Of a stretch of DNA of 64,000 bases, positions 53,735 to 64,000 are shown piece after piece. The stretch's first letter is position 1; each line of letters starts with the position of its first letter. The DNA is from Grifola frondosa (taxonomy: Eukaryota; Basidiomycota; Agaricomycetes; Polyporales; Grifolaceae), in NCBI GenBank assembly GCA_001683735.1, contig LUGG01000010.1, positions 372,001 through 436,000 on the forward strand, written 5' to 3'. Under the pieces are notes generated by a model. That model was not told the DNA's origin and did no database searches. It worked only from the letters and a program-made list of their open reading frames with translations. Made by a program: the position numbers and the translations under genes.

Positions 53735-56700
53735 ATGGCGGCAAGAAAGCTGCAGAGTATGTCCATTCATTTACCATGTTTCCCTCTTTGACGGCATTTT
53801 TTGGGCAATTTGTATGCGCAGCCGAAATCGACCGCACGCTCAAGAAAGTCTCCGAAGGGGTCGAGCTGTTCGAGAGCATATACGACAAGATGCAAGCCTC
53901 CACGAACCAAACACAGAAGGAGAAGCTTGAAACGGATTTGAAGACGCAGATCAAGAAGCTGCAGCGTCTGCGAGACCAAATCAAGACGTGGGTCGCGAGC
54001 AATGACATCAAGGACAAGTCTGCCCTGCTCGACAACCGCAAGCTGATAGAGACGGTAAGCATAGCCGCGCACCTGCATATCTGGCGTCTGGGACGTTTTG
54101 CGATCTTCCTGGTCGGGGAGACACGCGCGGACGGGGATATGTTGCTCGAGGACGTCGTTCGCTGATTCTGTATGTTCCCGCATCCTTTGCCCTTCTTGTA
54201 ACTCCACGCTCTGTTCAGCAAATGGAGAAGTTCAAAGCCTGCGAGAAGGAGATGAAGACAAAGGCATTCTCCAAAGAGGGTCTCATCCAGTCTGCGAAAC
54301 TTGATCCCAAAGCCCAGGAGAAACTTGTAATCACACATTGGGTGCAGACACAAGTGGAAGAGCTGCTGCTGCAGGTGGAATCCGCAGAAGCGGAGATTGA
54401 GACACTGCAGGGTGGTGGGAAGAAGAAGAACAAGTCTGGCGGAGCTACTGCTGAGCGATTAGAATCGCTGGAGAAGTTGAACGAACGGCGGAAGTGGCAT
54501 ATCAGTCGCTTGGAGCTCATCCTACGGCTACTGGACAATGGTTCAATGCCCACAGAAAAGGTCGCGGCCCTGCAGGACGATGTTCAGTTTTTCGTGGAAA
54601 GCAATACGGTTCGTTTCTTTGTAGTCTTCTGGTATACATGCAGATTTCTGGACACGCTGGAGTGCAGGACGAAGAATTCAAGGAAGATGAAGGCATCTAC
54701 GACGAGCTCAACCTCGATGAAGAGGAAGAGAAGTTCGGTTTGGCAAACGACGAAGAGAGCGATGAGTCTGAAGAGGCAAGTGAAGGTAAGTTGTGTTATA
54801 CGTGCAAATGTGCACTCCCTCATTTTGCATGGTTAGACCTGCCACTTCGGACACCATCAAAGAAGCACGATGAGGAGAGTGTAGCAAGTAGTAAACGTGG
54901 TGACAGCAGTCCGATATTGAAGAAGGCAAACGTAACATTACAGTTACGAAGTGAGTGTCTTTTTCTTTTCCTTTTTGTGCAAATTCTAACGTAGCATTTA
55001 GAACCATCAATAGTCGCTGACAGTACGTGGCACATTTATGCCTCTGGATATCTCTCAAGACTTACCTTTCAACAATAGCAAAGCCACCTCCAAATCCAAA
55101 TTTTGCACAACAACCGATGGCAAGCATTTTGAAGGCGGGTCTTCCGCCACAACCTCGACCGGCAGCTGCTCTTACTGTACAATATGCCGCGGCGGCAGCA
55201 GCAGCGGTTGCGCCATCACCTACACCGCAAACAAGCACAGCAACACAACCACCACCGACACCAGTGGCAGCGCCTTCATCAACACAGACTATTGTACCCA
55301 CTGCTCCATCAATAGCATCGACATTTGCCTCCGGTTCGCTCTCGCAAGACCAGTATTCTGCTGTGACATCTTCACCGAGTCTCACACACCCTTCTGTGAC
55401 GAGTCCTATGCTTTCGTCAGCATCTGTATCGGCACAACAAGCTGATGATTCCTTACATGGATCCCCAGCTTTGTCGGAGGCTGTACCCAGTTCTATAAGT
55501 GGCCCCGCAGCGACGTCGTCACCACTGCGTAACATGTCTCGGAAAGGTCAGTCCGGATTAACCTGGCGTTACGCGTCATACCCGATTGACCGGTTGGCCT
55601 TCCAGCGTCTCTATCATCTCCGACAGCGCTACAGGCACTCGCTGTTGCAGTGCGTGTCTCACGTCACTGATTCGCATGTTGGCCTCGCGCTGACTCACTG
55701 ACCATTTTAGCAGCAAGCAGAAACGCAGCAGCCTCCGTCACACGCCAACGGCGCCTCGCAGCCATTGCAGACTGTCGGACAGCAGCCCTCGGTGTCCCCG
55801 GGCAATCCCCGCTACCTCAACAAGTGCAGGCGTACCCAGGCACATCACCAGCCAACGCCCCGTCAGGGGCGTCATCGCCCATCGCACACCCTCAACTGCC
55901 GCAACAACAGCTGCCACAGTATCCTCCGGGTGTCAAGGTGCCCGCGGCGGCGCCAGGAGAGCAGCAGGCTGCAATAGGACACGCGCGAGAGGTCTCGAGT
56001 ATGACTACGATACGACCCACATCCGCCGCGCCACCACAGCTTCCGCCACAGTTGCAACAGCAGCCCCGGGCAAATATGGTCCCTGGCTCATTGTCGGACT
56101 TGGTGATGTCGTTTGAGAACGTGAAGCAGAAAGGTGTGTCGTTCGTCGCGAATCCGTGTGGTTATGGCGTGTGTGAGCTGATTGTGCGGTGGTGCAGCGC
56201 CGCATCGGATGTCTGACCTTGACCAGGTACACAAGCTACTTGAAGGGAGCTATTTGACCATGCCTCAGCCTCAAGATACGGAGAAGTGAGCTAAACTTGT
56301 GCTATCGTGGGTGCACGATGCGTAGATGCTAATGCCGGTGCTCTTCTAGGCCGAAGTATTACGTACCCCGGAATCCTATTCAGACGCCATCGTACTACCC
56401 GCAAGTACCTAATCCGGTCCTGAACACGGCGGGGATCTTCTCGCAGCTCGATGTCGAGACGCTGTTCTATGTCTTCTACTTCCTGCCAGGCACATACCAG
56501 CAGTAAGTCCCTCGTGCCCGCCCTATTATCGCGCTGACTGATGTGCCACAGGTACCTTGCGGCGAAAGAGCTGAAGCGGCAATCATGGCGGTTCCATGTG
56601 AAGTACCTGACGTGGTTCCAGCGGCATAGTGAGCCGCAGGCGATCACGGAGGAGTACGAGCAGGGCGTGTACGTCTACTTCGACTGGGAAGGCTCATGGT

Positions 56701-56756
56701 GTCAGCGCAAGAAGAGCGACTTCCGTTTCGAGTACCGGTATCTTTCGGAAGACTGA
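53735..56756 (+). CDS. NOT3: CCR4-NOT complex subunit NOT3/5
   Basis: Core subunit of the CCR4-NOT deadenylase complex, about 759 aa in 12 exons, starting with a 22-nt exon (ATG 53735). The N-terminal Not3 coiled coil is complete: [43 protein letters not shown], and [20 protein letters not shown]. The middle is acidic, then long and Pro/Gln/Ala-rich. The C-terminal NOT box is present: [39 protein letters not shown], and [20 protein letters not shown] ending in the WFQRHSEP block. One C is missing at 55807-55810 ([11 protein letters not shown]). Fungi carry one or two paralogues here (NOT3, NOT5); this sequence alone does not decide which. Confidence 0.95.
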
Positions 56757-56996
56757 ACAGTCGGTTCTTCATATCACATTCACATATCTTAGTGTCCCTC
56801 GTTTTGCGAGTCTTTACTTGAGTCCACCGCTCTTTTGACGTTATCGGTTGTCCCACTGTATCATCTTATTTTGTTCGAAGGACAATGATTCTCGAATAAA
56901 ACTTCCTCGGTAGTTATGCATTATAGCCTTACGCCTGCGCAGACTGTTGAGCAGGGACAGAGATTAGCAGTGAGATATATTGGCGCGCTCTAGAGA

Positions 56997-57854
56997 TCAC
57001 TCGAGGACGACGACGGCACCGAGGTCAGTGAACGTTTTCTTCATCTTCTCGGCGTCCTCCTTGGGGAGGTTCGCCTTCAGGACCTGCGGTAGCGACTCGA
57101 CGAACTTCTTCGCCTGCACATGCCGCCACAGTAAGCGCACGGACTTCAATGTACGTGATGAACACGCACCTCGATCAGTGTCAGGTTGGGGACCATGGCC
57201 TTGACCTCACGAATGATTTTGGGCTTGGCGGCTGTGTCAAAGGACTCGAGCTTGACGGTGAAGATGGTCTTCTCTTTGGGTTTCTCCTGCGCGTGACGTG
57301 AACAAGGCCAAATCAACACCAGGCAGATGGTGATAGACTAGGGGACTAACCTCCTCTGCGGCAGCCTCAGCAGGCGCGGCAGCAGCAGCAGCTGGTGCAG
57401 CGGTGGGCATTGCGATTTCTTGGATGTTCAGCCGCGACTGGCGACGTCACGAGCCAACGCATCCGTGTGAGCACACATCCTCATGAGATGCACAGATGAA
57501 GATGAGTAGGACTCGCCTTTAGGAGCGTGACGAGGTCCGCGGCCTGCAGCAGGGTGAGCCCGGAGATGTCGTCGACAATTTTGCCCAGCTTGGGGTCGGA
57601 CGGGAGAGGTGGGGGCGCGGCCGCCGAGGAAGCTTCAGGCGCAGCCGTAGCGAGACATCGCGAGGAGCTGGCTAGCGGACGGGGCCTGTGCGCGCACATA
57701 GTGTCTTAGCATGTTATGTTGGAAAATGGAACAGGAGGGTACTCGCCGAGTCGCGCGGCATGTCCGGGAGATTGCTCGCAGAGCAGATGAGCACCGAGTC
57801 TGGCGTGATGTGAGTGATTGAAGGCGGGGGAGGGTGGAGAAGCTTACCGCCATT
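56997..57854 (-). CDS. mitochondrial ribosomal protein bL12m
   Basis: L7/L12 stalk protein of the mitochondrial ribosome, which recruits translation GTPases; about 170 aa. The first exon is only six nt (ATGGCG, 57854-57849). A basic Ser/Arg-rich targeting region follows ([17 protein letters not shown]), then the N-terminal dimerisation helix ([20 protein letters not shown]), an Ala-rich hinge and the C-terminal domain: [24 protein letters not shown]-type stretch [20 protein letters not shown], and [18 protein letters not shown]. Exon 2 appears to end at a GC donor (GCGAGT); this choice keeps the frame. Convergent with NOT3/5. Confidence 0.9.
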
Positions 57855-58905
57855 GTGAGGAAGGATGTGGACGGACGCACCGGAGCGAATTGGACAGCAG
57901 GCGGGAACGTTGGGTGCAAAATCAGACTCGAATGGCCACGTGCGCACGCGACGCGACTCGCGTGGCGCGCTGAGCGCACACTCCATGACCGCGACCTTGA
58001 AGTTGCCTTCAATGAAGGTGCGACCGGCTTGCTTCGTCAGTACTTCAGTTCTTGCATGGAAGGAATCACTCTCCGGCCGTAACATGTATTTGGTCTGTGC
58101 TGCATGCTGGCAAACTCGTGATGCAGCTCCACCGAAACTTCGACATCAGGATACACTCTGCTGTTCCGAGCTGGACGTCGCGACTTGTGGCGACCCCAAA
58201 AGCTTTCTTAAGTTTGGAGTCTATACAGTTTTTTGTGCCCCTCAACTGACCAGTGGTTGCCTCATGGCTAAACACTGCTCATGATATTCTTCTCCTCAGG
58301 GCGCTGGAGTTCTGATATTCGCCTTGAATTCGAAGGGATGATCCTCGCGTGGAATGCGGAGGCGCGCTGCGGTCGAAGATGGTGATGCGAGAGCTAGGGT
58401 AAGTACGCGGTGGCCGAGGATAGCAAACGGACGTCTGCCTTTGGCCGAAATGCTCGACAGGCACAAACTCATATTAAGCTGCACGTCGCTTGTCTTCTCC
58501 AAAATGTGGTGCAAGCACTTTCGGAGATGTCTTCATGTCATTTGCGCGCGGTGCAGCTCCCTGCCGCTCCACTTTTATGACTGCTTGTTTCCCATTTACA
58601 CTTGCCATTTGACGTCCACGACCAGGATATCGCTGTCTGACTTTCCAACCGAACGTTGCATCAATGTATTTTTCGCGACTGATCCCTCCCGCTCGCATCT
58701 TAGAGTTGTCTCGGACGTTTGTGCGACATCTTCCGTGACCCTTTCAGTAATTCAGCTTCATTCCTTCATGGCACCCTCGGTGTTTGCTTCTCACTCCAAG
58801 TCCCTTCTAAGTCTCCCCATTTATGAGACGCTCTCTCCCCCCCCTCCTCCAGGGCTTCCTCGTCTCTCCCTCTCACCACCGCTCTTTATCTATAATCAAC
58901 TTACC
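57855..58905. other. divergent intergenic region
   Basis: About 1.05 kb between bL12m (-) and the DUF6534 gene (+). The 3' half is pyrimidine-rich (CCTCTCCC-type tracts at 58820-58880) as expected of a core promoter. Several ORFs cross it but none shows splice sites or domains. Confidence 0.45.
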
Positions 58906-61035
58906 ATGACCCTCCTTGATAAAACGTGCGTACGCGTCATCGTATCACAGATTGCGTCTGATACGCGTGCATCTATCAGACAAGGTGCCGTCTTTATTGG
59001 CGTGATCGTCGCCGCCATGTAAGTGTTGTGTTATTTCGTTGAGCTTCTCGTTGCTCATATACCCCGCAGGCTATATGGCGGTAATTCCTTTTTATTCCGT
59101 CGCCATATGTGTCGCTAATCTCTCTGTCAAGTCTCTTGCGCGCAAGTATGGTATTTTTACATTCGTTACCCCAATGATTCTGGACTCGTCAAGATATTGG
59201 TAAGCGCGTTAGTACTATCTTATGATTCTTGTTTCGTTAACATGGCGCAGGTGGGTCTGGTCTGGATATTTGACACCGCACATCAGGTTTGTGTTTACAC
59301 TTGAAGAATCCAGCAGGAACTCTGCTGACGAGGCGCACCGAACTAGGCCTTGATATCGCATACTGGTGAGGCATGTATTCACCCAATGCTTGGGCGTGCT
59401 CATCATTTGTGGTGCTAGTATACACGTATCTGATCGTCAACTACGGCAACGGCAACACATTAGACAGAATCGTGTGGTAACGTCATCACCTACGTGTTGT
59501 CACTAGCAGCATATTGATATCTTGACAGGAGCATTATCGTCGAAGTTCTCTTCAATGTATGACATTCGTTGCCACTTCCGCATTTGTACTAAACATCGCA
59601 CAGGGCTTGACTGCACTATTAGTGCAAAGGTGCGTTGTGTCCTATCATACACACGTCAATCTGACGGCGACTCAGCTTCTTCATGCTGCGGATCTTCAAA
59701 TGTGAGTCGTCGTCTATCGGATAGAATATACTAGCTGAGCGACAATACAGTAAGCGACAAGAACATCTGGCTTATCGCGCCTGTCGTACGTCTGCTTCAT
59801 CCAACCTTGTTCTCAGCGCTCATAATCGGTGTCATAGTTCTTCTTGGTGTTAGGCGAATTCGGTACGAGTTCTGTGACATTACAGCGACCACATCATTGA
59901 TGTTATGTGTTGCTTCTGCAGCTTCTGTCATTGGCACGTCTGACGCTGTTGCTCGTCTTAATATACATTCGCTGATTCCACTATAGTCTATGTCGCCCAG
60001 GCGTAAGTTGACTTCAGCAATAATTTGGCCGCTTTCCGAACTCACACGACCAAGTCTCCCGTTGCAGACTTTTGATCAGTTAGACGAGCTCAAGGTAGCG
60101 TTCGTTTCCCGCATGTTCATAAAGGCTGTTTACTGATTTTATTCCTAGGCACTGTCGATGGTCGTCAATGGCCTGGCGGCTGCGGGTGACGTGCTTATCG
60201 CAGCGATCTTGTGTACTATGCTCCATCGATCCCGCACCGGTTTCAAGAGGTAAGCAGACATTGTTTGAGTAGTCAGGTCTGTAGTTGACGAGTGGAAATA
60301 TTCCGTTCCATAGCTCGGACAGTCTCATCAACCGATTGGTGGGTAGTTCAGTGGAACGCACTCATATCCAACGGTGCTAACATTTAGGAATAGATCATAT
60401 TTAGCGTGAATACCGGACTTCTCACGAGGTATGCCGTGTTTTCGCAGCTTGCGTATTTCGTATCTTGTTCACAGCCACACCAGTATCTGCGCGGTGCTGT
60501 CCCTCGTCACGGTATGTACTTCGAGCAAACACCCGCACCGACGCTTATGCCCCCATCTCGCAGATAGCGGCGCTCCCCAACACATTCATTTATATTTGCT
60601 TCTACTTTACTTTGGGCCGTCGTGAGTCTCTTCCCTCCGCACCAAAAAAATTCCTCATCAACCCGTCCACTAACGCAAAAACCATCGCGTGCTGGACAGT
60701 GTACTCCAACTCCCTGCTCGCGACGCTCAACGCGCGCGCGGCACTCCGCGACAAGTCCTCCGTGGACATGTCGCTTTCGCTGCGGGACCTCCAGCGCTCT
60801 GAGTCGGGCCGTGTCTCGAGCATGCCATACGGCGTGAGTGCCGTCCCCGCATGCCTCTCTCGTTGTGCTGACGCTGGGCAGAGCCGTGATGGGATCGCGA
60901 TCAGATCGAGACGACGAAGGAGCTCACCCGAGATGGAGACATTGTGGTAAGCTGTCCGACCATTGGAGCTGCGCTGGAGTGGAACTGACGCGTGCGCGCC
61001 CCAAGTACGATTCGCCTCACAAAGCCGAAGTGTGA
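58906..61035 (+). CDS. DUF6534-type seven-helix membrane protein
   Basis: About 330 aa in some 16 short exons, a layout usual for this basidiomycete-expanded family of unknown function. Start MTLLDKT (58906), then helix GAVFIGVIVAAMLYG, CAQVWYFYIRYPND, VGLVWIFDTAHQALISHTVY, YLIVNYGN, WSIIVEVLFNGLTALLVQSF, LSDKNIWLIAPV, the TFDQLDELKALSMVVNGLAA block with GDVLIAAILCTMLHRSRTGF, SDSLINRLI, IFSVNTGLLTSHTSICAVLS, IAALPNTFIYICFYFTLGRL and YSNSLLATLNARAALRDKSS, the family signature. Three positions lack one base (near 59814, 60003 and 60886), two of them at splice junctions where GG has become G. Likely in the plasma membrane; ligand unknown. Confidence 0.85.
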
Positions 61036-61391
61036 TGGACATCCTGCGGTCTCTTGGTGTGTTCGTGTTATTGGTCTAGGCTGGGAGCGACAGAGGGGGT
61101 GCTTGATGTCGCCGTGTGTTGTATCTGACATATATCACGCGCATATTCGTTTGGCGCAACTAGTGGGATGTACGATAGCTTGTATCTTCATAAATGAAAT
61201 ACGGAGGAGAGTTTTTGCTGCAGGATGTAGTGAAAAAGTCTTGCAGAGTGATATTCGCACACGAGTGAGAGGACATGTACGGCTGCTAGAACGAGCAATC
61301 AAGAGTATAAAGTAGATACAGTACGCTTCGAACTCGTAGATATAGCGCGGATTTACCGGAGACGACAATCCGTCACGTATGCTTGCCCTTT
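61036..61391. other. convergent intergenic region
   Basis: 356 nt between the DUF6534 and SHG1 stop codons, likely two 3' UTRs. No gene. Confidence 0.5.
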
Positions 61392-62185
61392 TTATGGGCT
61401 ACCAATATCCATATCGTCATCCTCGTCGGATTCATCTTCGCTGATGCTTTCGGGCTCTGGTTCTTCTGACGTGGAATTTTGGAAGTGCACGGTGCGCGGC
61501 TTCTCATCGCCTGCCGTCCTTTCCATTTTGTCGGCGTCGGCTTTTGGAGTCACATTAGCCCCGGCTTCGTCCTCTTGCTCGCCGGAAGCTAAGTAAGTCG
61601 TGAACATAGGGTCAGCTGCATGGCGATTCCACAGTTGCAGACACCCACCGCCGCCCGAAGACGCATTCTTCCTGTCTTCGCGCAGAATGTTCTGCACGGA
61701 CGCGCGGATCCCGGAAGCGAACGCAGGATCCGAGAGTATTCGCACGTCTGCGACCGCGCGTTCCACGACCGGGTATCTGTGCTTCCGCGGTTCAGCCCCC
61801 GGGAGTTCGCCGAATCGCAGAGACGCATACGGACCTGTCCAGCTCCTGCATGAGCTCCCGCGCGACGGCGGGCTCAGACATGTACTGCAGCTTCGGGTCT
61901 GCGTCGAGCTTCTGCCGGGCGATGTCCTCTATGCGGGACATGAAGGCCGGCATGCCCTCCTGCGCAGGGCCATGGGTAAGTCGCGCGCGGGTGCGCCACA
62001 GGTGTCAGACCGGCACCCACACTGTGTCGGAACTGTGCGAGCAGTTCGCGCCGGAGACGGTCGAACTCGCCTGATTTCTTGAACCTGGGATGAAGGACGC
62101 GGCCACGCGTGATTAGGGGACCGCGTATGCGGTGAGGCTGGGAGTCGCACTCATCGACGAGCTGCGTGGGGTTTAAGATGGCCAT
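61392..62185 (-). CDS. SHG1-like COMPASS subunit (BOD1/SHG1 family)
   Basis: About 182 aa in five exons, start ATG at 62185. The conserved part reads LNPTQLVDEFKKSGEFDRLR, RELLAQFRHSEGMPAFMSRI, EDIARQKLDADPKLQYM, ARELMQELDRYPVVERAV and FASGIRASVQNILRED, matching the small helical BOD1/SHG1 domain of the Set1/COMPASS histone H3K4 methyltransferase complex. The tail is highly acidic (SEDESDEDDDMD). The second intron uses the donor GTGGGT after CACAGT. No frame correction was needed. Its neighbour HEM12 diverges from it. Confidence 0.88.
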
Positions 62186-62544
62186 CGCAGTGTATAGGAC
62201 CCGTCATGTACAGATCAGAGAGCCGAGGCTGCTCGAAGATGGGGGAGGCGTGGAGCGCGTAGACGATACCCTGGTGGGATGAAGAGAGATGGTCTCACGC
62301 GTTTTCACGCGCACGCGTCCGGAAAGGTTCACGATCGTGATGCATCTCCCTCCCGTTTGGCAAGCTCTCACCTCCACTTCTTCCCCCACTTTCCATTCCT
62401 CCACGTCGCTTCTTTCACAGAGGACACGTACTTGTTCATCGTCGTCGAACAGTATTTATTCGTCCGCTTCATCAGTCTTTGCAATATCTTCCTTTCGCCG
62501 CAGCCCGATATAACATTGCTGTGCTCAGCTAAAAACTTGGCGTC
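62186..62544. promoter_or_regulatory. shared SHG1/HEM12 promoter region
   Basis: 359 nt between divergent start codons. Short CT-rich tracts and an ACGCGT/CACGCG cluster near 62295-62320. No clear TATA box. Confidence 0.45.
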
Positions 62545-63806
62545 ATGACTTCTGCGTTTCCACCTCTGAAAAACGACCTTCTGCTGCGGGCTGCCAGAGG
62601 TAGACTTGTTGCCTCCTCTATTGTCTCAGGAGTTGAGAGGTCATGTTGTTCTAGGGGAGGAGACAGAACGCGCTCCAGTATGGGTTATGCGGCAGGCTGG
62701 GCGATATCTTCCTGGTGAGTAGCATTATATGCGTGATAACAATCCGACAGTGTGTTGACTATGTCTCTTAGAGTTTCACGAAGTGCGCGCACACCACAGC
62801 TTTTTCGAGGTTTGCCGCACGCCCGCTCTCTCCATGGAGCTCACGCTCCAGCCCATCCGCCGCTATGCCGGGCTCATCGACGCCGCCATAATCTTCAGCG
62901 ATATCCTCGTCGTCCCCCAGGCGATGGGCATGGAGGTGCAGATGAATCCCGGCCCGTACTTCCCCGACCCGCTCGTCACGCCCGCAGACGTAGAAAAGCT
63001 CACGAAGCACGTCGATGTCGACAAGGAGCTCGGATACGTCTACGAGGCAATCACCATAACTCGGAAGGCGCTGGACGGGCAAGTGCCTCTAATTGGGTTC
63101 TGCGGTGCACCGTGGACACTGTTCTCGTACATGATCGAGGGTGGCGGCACGAAGACGTTCCAGAAATCAAAAACGTGGCTGTTCAAGTACCCGGAGGAGT
63201 CCAAAGCGCTCCTGATGAGAATAGCGGATGTATGCGTCGATTTCTTGGTCGGGCAAATCAAGGCGGGTGCCCAGGTGAGTCTAGTACTGCTTTAAGCTGA
63301 GGCGAACTGCAACGGACGCATATAGCTCGTGCAAGTATTTGATTCCTGGGCGGGCGAACTCGCGCCGCACGATTTCGAGCAATTTTCTCTGCCTTATCTG
63401 AAGCACATCGCGACGAATGTGCGCAGCAAACTCGCTGCAGCCCAGATTCCCGCGGTACCCATGACGCTCTTCCCGAAGGGCGCGAACACGGCGCTCGCGT
63501 CCCTTGCAGAGCACGCAGGCTACGATGTGATCGGCATCGACTGGTGCATAGAGCCATCGGAGGCGCGTCGGCTTGTGAGCGACAAAGTCGCGCTGCAAGG
63601 GAACATGGACCCGAACGTGCTGTATGGTGGGAAGGATGCGATCGAGCGGGAGGCAAAGAGGATGTGTGAAGGTTTCAAGGGAGGGAAGTCTGTCAAGGGC
63701 TGGATAGCGAATTTGGGCCATGGAATCACTCCTGGGAGACCCGGACGACCTCCGCTGGTTCTTCGAATGTGTGCACAAATACTCGACTAATCCCAGCCGA
63801 TCATGA
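62545..63806 (+). CDS. HEM12: uroporphyrinogen decarboxylase
   Basis: Cytosolic heme-pathway enzyme that turns uroporphyrinogen III into coproporphyrinogen III; about 366 aa. Exons 62545-62599, 62655-62714, 62772-63274 and 63326-63806. Substrate-binding motifs are all present: PVWVMRQAGRYLPEF (Arg), IFSDILVVPQAMGMEV (catalytic Asp), GFCGAPWTLFSYMIEGGG (Tyr), QVFDSWAGEL, GIDWCIEP and NLGHGITPG (His). Near 63736-63739 the frame breaks after ITPG: two bases missing, or one extra, restores DPDDLRWFFECVHKYS, the expected C-terminus, with a stop at 63804-63806. The unrepaired frame ends at 63790. Confidence 0.96.
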
Positions 63807-64000
63807 TCTTGTATTATTTGACTGGGCCTCCTCGGCAATTTGCGACTGCATACACGCATAGAGATGAGATGATATATTATGAGATTGCATGGTATTCATA
63901 TCTGCCAACATATGTACGATCTTAATGTGCGATGAGCATAGACCCATATACAATGCTCCAAAAATTGAAATCAGAAAGAAAAAAAGGAATGCAGGATGCG
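63807..64000. other. 3' flank of HEM12
   Basis: AT-rich sequence; no gene seen before the window ends. Confidence 0.4.

Noticed and set aside
58354..59022. A 222-codon plus-strand frame leading into the DUF6534 gene
   Set aside because: The upstream part is low-complexity leader; the real start at 58906 followed by an intron at 58926-58979 gives the family's normal N-terminus.

Overview
The window is nuclear DNA of a filamentous basidiomycete, most likely an agaricomycete. Genes are split by many short GT-AG introns of about 45-80 nt. Conserved eukaryotic housekeeping genes sit beside families typical of mushroom-forming fungi: a DUF6534 membrane protein, a diverged CK1-like kinase, and a CBM48/Mdg1-like protein. 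I see no rRNA, tRNA, CRISPR array or intact transposon. About 21 protein genes can be supported, plus one rearranged pseudogene.

Layout: 0.4-1.5 kb, a Zn2Cys6 factor; 3.95-8.4 kb (-), a 504-residue aldehyde dehydrogenase with 18 exons; 8.8-10.9 kb, a serine-rich protein of unknown function; 10.9-14.9 kb, gene-poor. From 14.9 to 22 kb lies a compact housekeeping block: proteasome alpha6 (PRE5), COX15 (-), a BolA3-like protein, an NCBP3-like protein (-) and KRR1. From 22 to 35 kb is a more lineage-specific stretch: a large P/Q-rich RGG-box protein, a CBM48 protein (-), a CK1-like kinase, a methyltransferase pseudogene, a HAD-like protein (-), an intact METTL21-type methyltransferase copy, and a single-pass membrane protein (-). 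From 35.6 to 64 kb are LEU1, a CUE-domain protein, HEI10 (-), a GAR-domain coiled-coil protein (-), BEM1 (-), NOT3/5, mitochondrial L12 (-), the DUF6534 protein, SHG1 (-) and uroporphyrinogen decarboxylase.

Themes: several products act in mitochondria or heme/Fe-S metabolism (COX15, BOL3-like, MRPL12, HEM12; LEU1 is itself an Fe-S enzyme). Others act in RNA and ribosome metabolism (KRR1, NCBP3-like, NOT3/5), polarity and cytoskeleton (BEM1, GAR protein), or chromatin and meiosis (SHG1, HEI10). Divergent pairs with short shared promoters are common (COX15/BOL3, NCBP3/KRR1, HAD/METTL21).

The strongest global signal is that about two thirds of the genes need at least one single-base correction, usually a base missing from a short homopolymer, to keep their reading frame. 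I read this as assembly error rather than mass gene decay. The most unusual local structure is at 29.4-33.4 kb. There a methyltransferase gene is duplicated, one copy carries an internal inversion of about 194 bp and two deletions, and a HAD-like gene lies between the copies with its 3' end antisense to the broken one. All exon maps were read by eye from splice signals and protein conservation.
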